From Gossypium raimondii (Eukaryota; Streptophyta; Magnoliopsida; Malvales; Malvaceae): a stretch of 64,000 nucleotides of DNA. Under the pieces are notes generated by a model. That model worked only from the letters and a program-made list of their open reading frames with translations. It was not told the origin of the DNA and searched no databases. Shown here one piece after another: positions 35,501 through 47,313 of the stretch (position 1 is the stretch's first letter; each line of letters opens with the position of its first letter). The position numbers and the translations under genes were made by a program. The stretch spans positions 42,379,733 to 42,443,732 of the forward strand of contig NC_068571.1 in assembly GCF_025698545.1 (NCBI RefSeq), read 5' to 3'.

Positions 35501-38500
35501 AATGCAGTTATTCCTACTGAAAACAAATTAGCTTCTGGTCAGAACTTTGAAACCGTAATTAGTTTTAGATAACTTTTATTCTTTGTAGACATCAATCTGA
35601 TTGATTTTTTTTTCTCCTACTTATAGAAGCCGCTGAGATTAATAGCTCTTTCCTGCAAGGAAAGATGCCAAACAAATCCTCTGGAGTAGTGAAAAATCCG
35701 CCAGGTGAGTCTGCTCATCCTTCATCTACAGTGACCCATGGTTCCTCGGCAAGTCGGCCTTCATCCAATTATAGCAGCCGCTCACAACAAATAATTGGTC
35801 CTCAGAAAGGTAATTGGAGTTTCCTGTTGATCAATGCTGTTTTTTATCACTTTTTTATGTATTGGTCATAGTTGACTTAGCTTGAGATGTGTTTCTGTTT
35901 GTTTTATGCAACTTATTGCATAAAACTGGAGAAATATTGTGGATTTGGTGCTATAACCCTTCCTCCCTATATGCAGAGAAAGAGGGAGAAGCTACTGATG
36001 TACTAATGTGTTTTATCTAGGTTCTACGTAGATGCTTATGTTTTCTAGATCTAGCCTCAGTATCGAGCATTATTGGTTTTTGGATATGGCATTTATGTAA
36101 CTTCATTTATTGTAGGAAAATTTACTTGAAGACACATTTGCTTGAAAAAATGTTCAGACTCATTATTTTGCCCCTTATCATAATTGGAATGCTTAACTAT
36201 CTTTGGTAAATGGGTATCTTTAATATATACTTTTTCCTTTGAGCAAGACTAAATTCAGTAGTATGTTAATTATAAATTTTGAATGAAAAGCATCACTAGA
36301 ACTTGGTAGGATAGGTGATGAGTTCTATGTAATCAAAAGTAGTACCTTAAATAACAATTTATTTGTGAGAAGGGATAAAATGGTTAAGATACTGTACCTT
36401 GTAACTCAAGTTTGCTGGGTTTTTTATTCTCATATTATTCACCAATGGTTGGGTGATTTACAATGAAAATGTTTGGTGGAACATATTTTGGCTGATACTT
36501 ACAAATCTTTGGACCTCTTTATGTTCTTATCTAAAAATAGTTGAAAGGGTTGCTAAAGATATGCGATCAAGTATTAATTTTCAGTATGTCATCAACAGTG
36601 GGTTCTAACAAGGAGTGGAAACCTAAGCCAGTCAGCTGTAATGTTGGGCTAGGTTCTGGAGTAGCTACTGCATCTGAAGTTCCTACTGTTTCACTTGAAA
36701 TCAATGCTCGGTCGCTGCCTGTTTCAAGTGTTCTTGACTCAGAAGTAGCAACTTCAAAATTGCAGATGAAGTTGGAGGAATTACATCTCCCACAACGTCA
36801 ACATGTAATAATTCCCAACCATATCCATGTCCCGGAATCTGAAAGAACCAAGCTGAGTTTTGGAAGTTTTGATGCTAGTTTTGGAGTAGCATTGAACTAT
36901 GTTGGCGGTCAGGAGAGTGATAAGAGTTCTACACCTTTGTCTGAGGCTTCTCAAGATGCTGATGAAACTGCAGAGGAACACGGTTCAAGGTTTGTTAAGT
37001 GTTTCCAATGGATTTAACTTTTGACGTCTCTTCTTAGCAATGTTGACCCCCCCTCCCCTCCCCCACACCACACACACACACACATACACACAGAGAAAAA
37101 GCAAGTCTAGCCTTTGTAGGGATCATAACCTTGCTACCATTTGGTCTCTTTTGTATGTTTGGCTCATGTTATTTTCTTGTTATGTTAATGATTCCAGTAA
37201 TCAAAATGCATTGGCAACTGCTGAGGAAGGAGATTACGCCGATCGTCCACAATCACCTGCTCATGCACCTGAAAATTTGTCTGGTGATATCGCTAGTTCC
37301 ATTCCAGAGTCTGATGAAAACAAACAGGAGAATACATTGCTCTCTGGAGGCAACCAGCACTCTGCTGTAACATCTCCTAATTACAGTTTTGGAGTTATAC
37401 CGCCTATGTTAGCTTCATTTGGAAATGCCGAATCTCAAGCACGTGAAGTTTCTCGCCTTTCAAGTTTTGTCGTGAGAATCCACTTCCACCATTCTTTTCT
37501 TTATTACATGTTGCTGTGTTGGTTTCTATATCTTATTCTCTAACTTAAAATTCTTTAGCATGGGTTTTATGTAGAAAGTAGAAAATTTTATATTGGTAAC
37601 TAATTTATGTTATATTCTCAGTTTTCATTTGATTTTGGTCATTATGCCGATTGCTATAATCTGAAGTATTGTTTCAATAAAGTCAATTGCAGCTGTGCTG
37701 ATTGTTGGCTCCGATTATTTCTGTTATTAATTGCTTCAATCTTTAGGTTCCTCAGCCATTTGACCCAGCAACTTATTATGCCCAATTCTACCGTTCATGT
37801 GTTGACAATGATGGTCGCGTTTCTCCCTTTGCTTCTTCTGGAGTTGCTGCAAAGTACAATGGGAACGTTTCAGTTCTTCCTCCACAGACTTCTCAGTCTC
37901 AAGAGGTTTGCAGAGATTAAGATTAAGCACCTTGCATATCTACTTGAATTATGTTATGATATCTATTATCTGTTGAATGATCATATTGCTTTTCCTTCTC
38001 TAATTACAAACCAGTTTGAGGTATGCAAATTATATCATATTATATTATATACTGAAGTTCTGTTCTTTGTAGTGTTCTGGTAACATTGTCAATGACACAT
38101 TTTCTTTGCTTTGGACATTTGCCTGCTTCCAATTGGGTCCTGGAATACTTCTTGAACTTCAAATGGTTAATTGATAGGATTACTCTTTAGGCAAATAATT
38201 TGGGGAAAAACACTAGGTAAAAAGGATGAACAATTGAACAAACATCGATTCTGTGGGGAAAATTAGGCTTGTTTGGCAAAAGTCTACTTAAAACTAGATC
38301 CTTATTAAAAGTTGATTTTTTCCTTATTGTTGATTTTTATACAAGAGTAGTGCAGTATATTTCTAAGCACTAGATGTGAAGTTATATATGGTAATTAAAT
38401 ATATCTAATACACAGGGTTGTACTGTTTATTTTTCATAAATCATAATAAATTCTGGTTCCTGGCACATAGAAATCTGTGCTACTTTCCATTAACTGCACG

Positions 38501-40405
38501 AACTAGAAGATTGCTAACTAACCATTTCTTAACAATGATTCTTTTTAAGGTTTTTTCTTTTTTTCCCTAACTTGTTTATAACTGTTGGAAATTGGAGCTG
38601 ATTTGCATCTTTTGGCAGGGTGGAAACTCATTGGTACTGACCACAACAAGCTCATCTCCTGTAGTGACTCAAGCTGCTGGGATGATGCAAAGTTCTTTGG
38701 CTGTGACTCAGCAACCAGTCCCTGTCTACCGCTCAGCAGCTGGGGTGCATTTACCACATTATCCTCCAAACTACATTCAATATGCCCCCTTTTACTCTCC
38801 TTTTTATGTTCCTTCTCCTGCGATCCACCAATTTATAAACAATGGGGTGTTTCCTCAACAACCTCAAGCTGGTACTGTTTATCCTTCTGTACCAGCGGCA
38901 CCTACTACAGGAGTTAAATATTCTCTTCCTCAATTTAAACCTGGAAGTAATACACCAAGTTCTATTCATATTGGAATGCCAAGTGGTTATGGACCATATG
39001 GCTCCTCCCCAGCTGGTTATAATCCAAGTTCTGCTGTGGCAACTGGGAACTCAACCACGAATGAGGATCTCGGTGGTGCTCAGTTCAAGGAAAGCAATGT
39101 CTACGTCACTGGGCAGCAGGTTGACAACTTATTCCCATTTCTACCTCTTGCTGTGATTTATTTATTTACTTATTTATTACATTTCTTAAAAGAGGTATTT
39201 GTGACATAAGATGACAATGTATGGATCGATGATTTTGTAGGTTCATGTCCCCATTTCTTCTAGTTTTCTTTTCCTAATATGGACTAAATTTGCAAACATA
39301 AGTTAGCAATGTAAGAGTGGGATAAATTTGGAGAATAAGATGAGAATGTAAGAATAGTAGCGTTGATCTTGCCTTGTGGTATTTATTGCAAACTAGTGCA
39401 TACCGTTGAAAAGTGTTTATCACAGCAGACAAGAGGATGACCTTTATTTTAGTGTGAGAATCTTTTAGAGGCCGCTAGTTCTTTTGCTACCAGTAAATGT
39501 TGGATTACATTTTACCTCTACTCAAAAAATGCGCAAATTAGTCCCTATGCATTAGATCAAAGAGTAAATTGGTCATTCTGTTAAAAATTCCATTCATTTT
39601 TGCTCTTAAAAACTGGTCTCTTTACGTCAGCATGAGGCTGTTTGGTTATTTTTTCAGTTATGTCAGTTTTTAACTGTAGACATGGATGAAATTTTTAATA
39701 GAAAAGACTAGTTCACTCTTTGATTACTGTACAAGGACAAATTTGCCCATTTTTTGTACAAAGGCCTCTATTGTACTTTTACTAAATAAATCATAGGTTT
39801 CAGATTGAAAATGTTATTGGACATTTAACATTCTTGAATACTTTCATATGTCTCTTTTTTTAATAGAAATGGATGAAATTTTTATTAGAAAGGACCAGTT
39901 CACGCTTTGATTTACTGTACAAGGACAAATTTGCCCATTTTTTGTACAAAGGCCTCCATGGTACTTTGAATAAAACATAGGTTTCAGATAGAAAATGTTA
40001 TTGGACATTTAACATTCTTGAATACTTTCATGTGTCTTTTTTTTCTTTTTTCTTTTTCTCAAACAATCTTTCCCTTCTAAGATGATTGTTTAACCTATTA
40101 CTTCCTTGCAGAGTGAAGGTTCGGCTGTATGGATTGCTCCCCCCGGGCGAGACATATCCAGCCTACCAGCCAGTTCATTCTATAACCTTGCCCCTCAAGG
40201 TCAGAATGTAACTTTTGCTCCAACGCAGGTTGTTCCTGGCTCCTTTGCTGGTATATATCATCCACAAGCAGCAACAGCGGCAGCCGTTCATCCTCTTCTA
40301 CAACAAGCTCAAACTATGGCCGGAGCTGTTAACATGGGGGGATCTGCTGCTGGTGTTTATCGGCAGCCTCAACATGCACAGATGAACTGGCCCAGTAACT
40401 ATTGA
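32571..40405 (+). CDS. GIP1: GBF-interacting protein 1-like (DUF1296/GIP1_N domain)
   Basis: Eleven coding exons: 32571-32736, 33908-33951, 34349-34451, 34874-35003, 35131-35537, 35627-35809, 36599-36989, 37198-37471, 37747-37905, 38619-39119 and 40112-40405. The total of 2652 nt encodes 883 aa without a stop. The N-terminus (about residues 6-66: IPNSVRKTIQNIKEITGNHS... and DPNETAQRLLLQ, then DPFREVKRKRDRKKE) is the UBA-like GIP1_N domain. The rest is a long disordered Ser/Pro/Gln-rich region ending in HAQMNWPSNY. In Arabidopsis, GIP1 binds G-box bZIP factors such as GBF3 and raises their DNA binding; it is nuclear. Exon 7 uses the acceptor at 36597-36598, not the nearer-looking AG at 36583-36584, because only the former keeps frame and gives GPQKVGSNKEWKPK. 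No lesion seen. Confidence 0.93.
39480..39790. mobile_element. MITE of the GGGTAAAAGTAC family in a GIP1 intron, worn copy
   Basis: Intron 10 carries 'ggattacattttacctctactc...gcaaattagtccctatgcattagatcaaag...cttttacta', the same family as 49561-49856 and 44138-44480. Both ends are decayed. Its right half takes part in the tandem duplication at 39682-40050. Confidence 0.75.
39682..40050. repeat. ~187 bp tandem duplication in GIP1 intron 10
   Basis: The block starting 'atggatgaaatttttaatagaaa' at 39682 and ending in 'gaatactttcatatgtctctttttt' is repeated starting at 39869, about 187 bp later, with roughly 10 differences by eye. The unit joins the right end of the MITE to adjacent intron sequence, so it arose after the MITE inserted. 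Confidence 0.9.
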
Positions 40406-41212
40406 AAAAAAAAAAAAGGAACAAAACATCTCTTTTTTTGTAAAACCAACCAACCAAGACATTCAATGTCCAATCTTGGGGTATTTTTGGGAAACTCCAA
40501 TAGGTTTGAATGGAGGACATCAAGAAGATACATCATTGGCCAGAGTTAACTGAGTGTAAATCGTTCGAGGTCATCAGAAAAACCAAAAACTTGTCAGTAG
40601 TAGTATCTTCTGTTTTGCTAGGTGTTGATGAGAAGCATAAATGATCCAGTTTTCTTGTACCTGTTATTGACCATTAAATGTTAGTGAAGATAAGGATGTG
40701 CAGGTCTCTCTTGCAATATGGTCCTTTACCATTTTTCTTTTTCCTTACCCTGAAGCTTATGCACCTCCCCCGTACCCCCATTTTTTATGTTTTCAAGTTT
40801 TTGAACAAGAATTTTATTGAGTGGTGAGAATCTGTTTCATTCCCTTTTTTCCCTTTTATTTTGAGGTTTAGGGTTTTTTGGAAAGGTAAGTTTTAAGGGT
40901 TGATGAACAATTATTAATAGTTTTTTTTTTCTTTTTAATTGTAAAGAGAATTTCCATATTAAGGATGTAAGGAACTGTTGTATTTGGTATAAAGCACATG
41001 CCGACATTTTTCCAACTGTTTCACTTGAGCTGTGCTTGTATTTGAAGTATCATATTCTCGTGCCCATGTCTTTTAAAGAAAATGAAAAATCTATATAATT
41101 TAAGGCTTTTAAGTTAATATTCAATGTTAAATTTATTTAGTACTCATAAGTATGGGTTTGGGTTATCTAATTATTATTTAAGTAATGCTAATAAATTAAT
41201 AAAAATATGAGT
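40406..41212 (+). other. 3' UTR and downstream region of GIP1
   Basis: T-rich, non-coding sequence follows the stop codon. AATAAA-like signals are not clear-cut; the region to about 41090 is the expected 3' UTR and terminator. Confidence 0.5.
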
Positions 41213-41777
41213 AAATTACATTATTGGTATTCAATGGGGCAAATTTCGTTTTGGTAACCTAACTAAAAAAGTTATAATTTGATCATTGAATTATTCAAAA
41301 GTTATAATTTAAATAACTGGATTGTTAAAAATCAATTTGATATGATTTTCTCTGTTCACATTGTTTGTATCATTTGAAAGCTTTATTTTTCATCTATTTT
41401 ACAATTTAGTTTTTTTTTTATTTTATGAAACAGCTTTGGACGTCAAGAATTTGCGAATCAGACTGCAAATAATCTTTTTCTCCAGTTTCTAAAATTGATA
41501 GTCAGATCGACTTGAATTGAGGTATATTTTTCTACTCATCGATGGTTATTGATTCACCGTATTGATCGACAAATTGTTGCTTGGAGCTTGTTGGTGAAAC
41601 TTTAAAAAAAAAACTTAACAACCTAGTGATTTAAATAAAAACTTTTAAATAGTTTAGTGACTTCAATGAAAAGTTTCAAGGAGTTCAGTGATCAAATTGT
41701 AACTTTTTAGTTAAATGACCAAAACAAAAATTTATCCATAATTTAGTGACTAATGATGCAATTTACCCAAAAAATAT
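41213..41777. mobile_element. fold-back / long-TIR non-autonomous element, copy 2
   Basis: Left end 'gagtaaattacatta...' and right end '...taatgatgcaatttaccc' are inverted, and inside them 'aaaaagttataatttgatcattgaa' pairs with 'agtgatcaaattgtaactttttag'. The interior matches the inverted interior of 31512-32020. Non-coding. Confidence 0.7.
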
Positions 41778-42107
41778 TTATTAAATGTTACTTTAATCAG
41801 AAACAATGAGCAGTGGTTAACATTTCTGTTATCGAATAAAAAAGTTGAAAAACTATGGCCACCATCATGAAAAGGCCATACATCCATGTACTTCGCATAA
41901 TCACATGGCTCCTACTACCTTATCTTCTATTCTTGCAAAGGGACGAAACCCTGAAAAAGGACTTTAAGTTTGTCTTTTATATTCTTTTTGCAATTCACGG
42001 TTGCCTTCCGAAATTTATGGTTGTGACTTCAGAATTATTTTTCAGTATATAAGGGAAATTTACTGCTTGTGGGTCTTGAGATATTTCATTGGGTAAACCA
42101 TTTCTAA

Positions 42108-42574
42108 AAGCCCAAAAATAATCTCACTCTTGGCCATAAGGATATTGCTTCTTCTGCTACCAGTGTCAATGATTCCTCAAAAACCAGGCACCATTTGTAT
42201 GTATGTATATATGTATGGTGTTGAATTTGTGTGTGCATGTTGTTATGTGATCAGCTGGTGAACATACAGCAGATTATGAGTTGAAGGCAGACATGGCTTG
42301 GGCTTGTGGTGGTGGTGGTGCTGATTGCAGTAAGATCCAAATGAACCAGCCTTGTTATTTCCCTAAAACCATGCTTCTTATGCATTCAATGATTACTACC
42401 AAAAATTCAAGCACAAAGGTGGTTCTTGCAATTTCAGAGGAGCTGCCATGGTTACTGAACTTGATCCCAGTGAGCTTAATTAATATGTTTAATTTTTGGT
42501 AATAGCTAATAACCCCTTTTCTTATGATTCACCTTGCAGGTTATAAAAATTGCAGATATGTGTTTATTCCTTGA
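42108..42574 (+). pseudogene. X8-domain (plasmodesmal callose-binding-like) gene, frameshifted
   Basis: Exon 2 (42255-42469) encodes HTADYELKADMAWACGGGG, ADCSKIQMNQPCYFP, then in another frame HASYAFNDYYQKFKHKGG and CNFRGAAMVTELDP. Exon 3 (42540-42574) gives SYKNCRYVFIP and a stop. This is the cysteine-patterned X8 module (C...ADC..I....C......HASYAFN.YYQ......C.F.G.A..T..DPS) that binds beta-1,3-glucan in PDCB-type secreted or GPI proteins. The frame changes between CYFPKT (near 42366) and HASYAF, where about four usual residues are missing, consistent with a small deletion. A hydrophobic signal-like stretch (LAIRILLLLPVSMI) at about 42128-42170 may be exon 1 but lacks an ATG and a clean donor. 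Likely pseudogene, unless the frameshift is a sequencing error. Confidence 0.62.
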
Positions 42575-42859
42575 TCCACAAGCAATTGAATTCAGGAGAT
42601 TCAGAGATGTTCATCTTTCTTAGCTTTAATTGAAAAAATATATATATGTTGCGATTTTATTTTCGAATATAAGGGAGATCATAAATTCTTGTACGAATCA
42701 TTATACGAACCAATTGAATTTTCTTATGGAATTAATTGATCATAAATTGGCAATTAAAATTATTGTTTGCAGTGAGGATGATTAAACCAATTGAAAACGG
42801 CATGATATTCATGCGTGCAATGCCATAGGTAATAACGCTCCGACAATTAATCACACTAT

Positions 42860-43110
42860 TAATCTATTTTATTAATAACAAATTTCTCCTCAATATTTAC
42901 ATATTTTTGTTAATTTTGTCTTAATTTTAAAAAAAAATTAACAAATTTAGCCTCAATATTTACAAATTTACAAAAATATTTGTGGACTAAATTTGTTAAA
43001 TCATGACCACTTTGATAGAGTGTGTAAATTATGAGAGCTAAATTTGTTATTATATCAATCAAATTTATGTAAATTTGACTAAAACCATTAATGCCGAGAT
43101 TAATTATTCT
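42860..43110. repeat. possible small inverted-repeat element
   Basis: 'taacaaatttctcctcaatatttac' near 42866 and 'gagagctaaatttgttatta' near 43030 are inverted partners around an AT-rich core. This looks like a worn MITE. No target duplication was seen. Confidence 0.4.
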
Positions 43111-43491
43111 TATTTGCTAATTGCTCTAATTTTTTAGAGGATCAATTTATTCAATATCAAAATTAAAGAGGATCTAGAAAGTTCTTTTACCCAATGCAAT
43201 ACAATAAAATCATTGTAACAATACGTAATATAAAATAACAATAAATAAATAAATAAACATTGCGAAAGAGGCATTGTATTGTTTGAGGTTTTGGTTTTTT
43301 GTGATCTATGTTCAAGTCACATCATATGTAGTTGTCATGTGTGAGTCGGTTTTAATTTGAATTATTTCGAGTTTTAGTTCATTTGTGCTTTGAACATGTA
43401 TTTGTTATTATAATTTGATACATTTTAAAAACTCTAAAAATGATATGTTAAAATTACATTTCAATCTAGATTCTTTTAATATAAAATTTAG

Positions 43492-43830
43492 GTTAAAATA
43501 TGCTAGAGGTCCTTATAGTTTTCATTAATTTAGAATTTAGTTTTTATATTTTTATTTTCAGAATTTAGTACATCTACTTTCCAAATTTCAAAATTCAACT
43601 CCAATTGTTAATGTCATTTTTTTGTTAAATTTATTGATGTGACATTTTAAAATTAAAAAAACTTATTTGATAGCAATGTAATCGAACAAATGACGTTGTA
43701 ATGAACCTAAATTTAACAAAATAATTTTAATAAGATTAATAGTTAAATTTGAATTTTAAAATCTAAAAAGTAGAGGAATTAAATTCTAAATTTACTAAGA
43801 GTACAAAGACTTATGGTATATTTTAAATTA
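43492..43830. mobile_element. MITE with ~45 bp inverted ends
   Basis: Left end 'taaaatatgctagaggtcctta...aatttagaatttag' and right end 'ctaaatttactaagagtacaaagacttatggtatatttta' are inverted copies. Inside, 'attgttaatgtcatttttttgttaaattta' pairs loosely with 'gaacctaaatttaacaaaata'. 340 bp, non-coding. Confidence 0.7.
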
Positions 43831-44137
43831 TTTATATATTTGCCTCTTAAGAATTTTAATTTTATTTCAACCCTTTAACAAAAATTTTTGCCTATACTTT
43901 TGGCCCCAACCAAATTTAAAATAGAGTCAAGTCAAACTTTATTTTAAGAGTTAATTTCTCTCACTAACAAGTGTTAAGTGCAATGACGAGATAAATTACA
44001 TTCTTTAAAGAGAAAATGCATGTTTGAACCTTAAAAATAACATTAGAGTTACAAGCATTAAACATGTACACTAAAATTAGTAAAAATAAGATAAGAAAAG
44101 GGCTAATTCTCTCGGTAATTCTTTTATTCACAAGAAT

Positions 44138-44480
44138 CAAATTAGTAAAAATACTATGGAGGTCATTGTACTAGAAGTTAGATTGCATTTTACCCCTATA
44201 AAAAAATTGGACAAATTAGTTCTTGTACATTAGGTCAAAGTGCAAGTTTATCTTTTTGTTGAAAATTTTATTCATTTGTACTATTAAAAAATGATACTTG
44301 TACTTCAGCATGAGGTACACATGACACGTCACATATCATTGTCTAGTTATTTCGTTAATCATGTCAATTTTTAATAGTACAAATAGATAAATTTTGAACA
44401 AAAAACTAATTTACTTTCTAATCTAATATACAAAATTAATTAATTTATTTTTAAATTGATAAATTAAAATACAATTTACA
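44138..44480. mobile_element. MITE of the GGGTAAAAGTAC family, second copy
   Basis: The left part reads 'aaaaatactatggaggtcattgtactagaagttagattgcattttacccc' in worn form. The middle has 'acttcagcatgaggtacacatgacacgtcac'. The right part mirrors the left. It is the same family as 49561-49856. It lies upstream of the hnRNP1-like gene. Confidence 0.75.
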
Positions 44481-44499
44481 TTCTAATAGAATGACTTTA

Positions 44500-45372
44500 T
44501 AAACTAATTATAGCTCTTACTTTTACCTATTTTTTTTAAAAGCAACCTTTTCATTTTAAAGACAAATTCAAAGAAACAAAATCAGGCTTGTCTTAATTTC
44601 TTTCTCTACAATATCTCCGTATGTTCCATCTTTTCTCTAAATAAAAGCTTGTTCACTACAAATTTGTATAAATATCTGTAACTGAATTTGCAATTTTGGG
44701 TATAAAAAAGGGAAAAAAAAAGAGAAAGATTGAAACTTTTTATAAGAAAAAGGGTACAGTTGAAAGAATAAAGGGAAAAATATCATTTGAAAGAGGGAAG
44801 GCAAATTAGAAGAGGAGGATGAAATTAACCTCCTCTTTTCTTTTTCTTATTGTGCCTCCTCTCAGATCTTAGCTTTTTTTTTTTTTGGCCAGATTTGGCA
44901 CTTGGGTTTTCTTTTGATTATTGGGTCATTGCTGAATCTGGATTTTTCCCAGAAAAATTTTAAAGCTGTATCGATTGATCATCTATCTGGGTAGCTTATT
45001 ATTATTATTATTTGGTTTTTTGGGATTCTTTTCGTTTACATTTCTGAATTCCAGGTGAAGTTAAATTCTGGGTTTTGTTCGGTTGATTGATCGTGGAAAG
45101 ATCTGTTTGTTTCCAAATTTTGAATCAGAGAGAAAAAAATCATTTTTGTATAAAATAAAGGTACTGAATTGGATTACTATATATAGCCAATTAAATGCAT
45201 ACATTTGATGTGTTATTATTAATTTGATTCACAAAAAAAAGAGAATATTTTTGGTATTGGTTTTTTATTTTTATTTTAATGTCTTGCACTGGATCCTATA
45301 ATGAATTTGCTTAGTTTGGACGTTGTGTTAATGGAACTTTTTTTTTTTTTATGCAATGTAGGAAAAAAAAAG
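44500..45372 (+). promoter_or_regulatory. promoter and leader of the hnRNP1-like gene
   Basis: Purine-rich then T-rich leader sequence leads to an AG acceptor (45360-45361) that directly precedes GAAAAAAAAAG-ATG, which suggests an intron in the 5' UTR, as is usual for plant hnRNP genes. A donor such as AAAG/GTACTG near 45162 is possible. The short frame from 45301 is intron read-through and is not the start. Confidence 0.45.
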
Positions 45373-47313
45373 ATGTTTGAGAATGGAAAGCTATTTATTG
45401 GTGGGATATCTTGGGACACCAATGAAGGGCATCTCAAGGAGTATTTCAATACTTTTGGTGAAGTAATAGAGGCAGTGATCATGAAGGATCGGACCACTGG
45501 GCGTGCTCGTGGTTTCGGTTTCGTTGTTTTCGCTGACCCCATCGTTGCCGAGAGAGTAATCAAGGAGAAACACAGCATTGATGGCAGGATGGTGAGTTGT
45601 TGATCTATAAACACACCATTTGTATATCATTGTTGTGCAATCTACTATGAATTAATGCTATTGGATTATTGAAGCAATATGAGAAAACGAAAATACCTTA
45701 TTGTAGTTATGAACCTACTTTGCAATGATGTCAGCTAGAGTAGTTTTGTTAGTTTGTTAGTTACATTGAGTTAAAAGAGTTTGCAATGTTTAAGTTTTGT
45801 TTTCATCATCGAGTTACTTATGTTCAGGTTGAAGCAAAAAAGGCGGTTCCTAGGGATGACCAGAACGTTATGAGTAGAAGCACTAGTAGCATCCATGGTT
45901 CACCTGGTCCAGGCAACACAAGAAAGATTTTCGTAGGAGGTTTAGCATCTACAGTTACGGAGAGTGATTTCAAGAAGTATTTTGATCAATTCGGGAATAT
46001 CACAGATGTTGTAGTGATGTATGATCAAAACACACACAGGCCTAGGGGTTTCGGGTTCATCACTTATGATTCAGAAGAGGCGGTGGACAAGGTGTTGCTA
46101 AAAAATTTCCATGAACTGAATGGTAAAATGGTCGAGGTTAAGCGAGCAGTTCCCAAAGAGTTATCACCTAGTCCTAGTCATAGTCCCGTTTCTGGATATA
46201 ACTATGATCTGAATAGGGTCAACAACTTTCTTAATGGCTACACTCAGGGATATAGTCCAAGCAATGTCGGAGGCTATGGACTTAGGGTAGATGCGAGATT
46301 CAGTCCAGTTACTAATAGCCGAAACAGGGTTCCTCCTTTTGGTTCTGGTTATGCAATGGGCATGAACATTGAGCCTAAGTTAAACCCGAGTTTTGGCAAT
46401 AGTGCAGGTTTTAGTAGTAATATGAGCTATAGACGAGGATTGAGCCCGTACTATGTTGGTAATACAAATAGATTTGGTAGTCCTATCGGGTATGATGGAA
46501 ATAGTGGAGGTAATACTTCCTTTTTCAGCTCAGTGACCCGGACCCTTTGGGGAAATGGGGGACTTGATTATAACACAAATGCTTCTAGTTCCAGTCTGTA
46601 TGTTGGATCTGGAAGTGGTACTATTGGAGGAAATGCCTTTGGAAACGGTGGAATTAATTGGGGTTCTTCCGCAATTTCCAGTCAAGGTGAGGGGAATAAT
46701 GTTTCTAGAAATAGTGTGGAATTTGGCTATGGAAGCGGCGATAACAGCTTTGGGTTGGGGGCAACAGGGTATGGAAGAAACAGTGGGACCAATTTGACAC
46801 CAACATCAGCATATGCTGCATCAAATGGTGGTTACGATGGAGCCTTTGCAGATCTTTACAACGGTGCTTCGGTTTACGGGGATGCCACTAGGGGATCATC
46901 AATGTCCGAGCGAGATGGTTCTGGTTCCTTTGGGTATGGACTCGATAGTGCCACTTCTGGTGTTCTGCGTAAAAGTTCTCCTGGTTATATTGGTGGTTAT
47001 AGTGTTAATAGAAGACAAGCAAATAGCGGTAAGACTTTTTTACATGCATCCTAAGATCTTTCTATAGTTTTCAGCTTGAGCAAATAAAGAACCTTAAAAC
47101 CTTTCATACGAGGGATCTTGTAGCTAAGTTTCGATAGGAATAAGTCTTAAATTTGGCAACAAATTCCTCTATTTATATGATCTTTCCGGTTGATAGACAA
47201 TCCGGAACATAACAACCAAATGATTCATTCATTTACCGGCATTTTATAAGTTATGTTTCAATTGAATTACTTACCAAATCAAGTTTTCTCTTGGTCCAGG
47301 AATTGCTACCTAG
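45373..47313 (+). CDS. heterogeneous nuclear ribonucleoprotein 1-like, two RRMs
   Basis: Three coding exons: 45373-45591, 45828-47028 and 47300-47313, totalling 1434 nt and 477 aa. The third exon of 14 nt gives GIAT and the stop, the usual short hnRNP1 C-terminus; without it the frame runs into the intron. RRM1 (about residues 6-75) has KLFIGGI and RGFGFVVF. RRM2 (about 105-182) has KIFVGGL and RGFGFITY. Between them lies the conserved linker VEAKKAVPRDDQ and RSTSSIHGSPGPG, and after RRM2 VEVKRAVPKELSPSPS. The C-terminal ~280 residues are Gly/Ser/Asn/Tyr-rich. The family is nuclear and cytoplasmic RNA-binding, related to Arabidopsis At4g14300/At5g55550. It is a different subfamily from the gene at 1875-3858. 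Confidence 0.94.

Noticed and set aside
36541..36598. Start of GIP1 exon 7 at the ATG or AG near 36584
   Set aside because: That acceptor puts the following codons out of frame. The acceptor at 36597-36598 restores frame and the family sequence.
37040..38083. Long open frames of 167 and 158 aa in the GIP1 region
   Set aside because: Their outer parts are intron sequence; the 37607-38083 frame is also not the coding frame of exon 9. The real exons are 37198-37471 and 37747-37905, by splice sites and frame.
45276..45630. Minus-strand 112 aa and 79 aa frames
   Set aside because: They are shadows of RRM1 of the hnRNP1-like gene.
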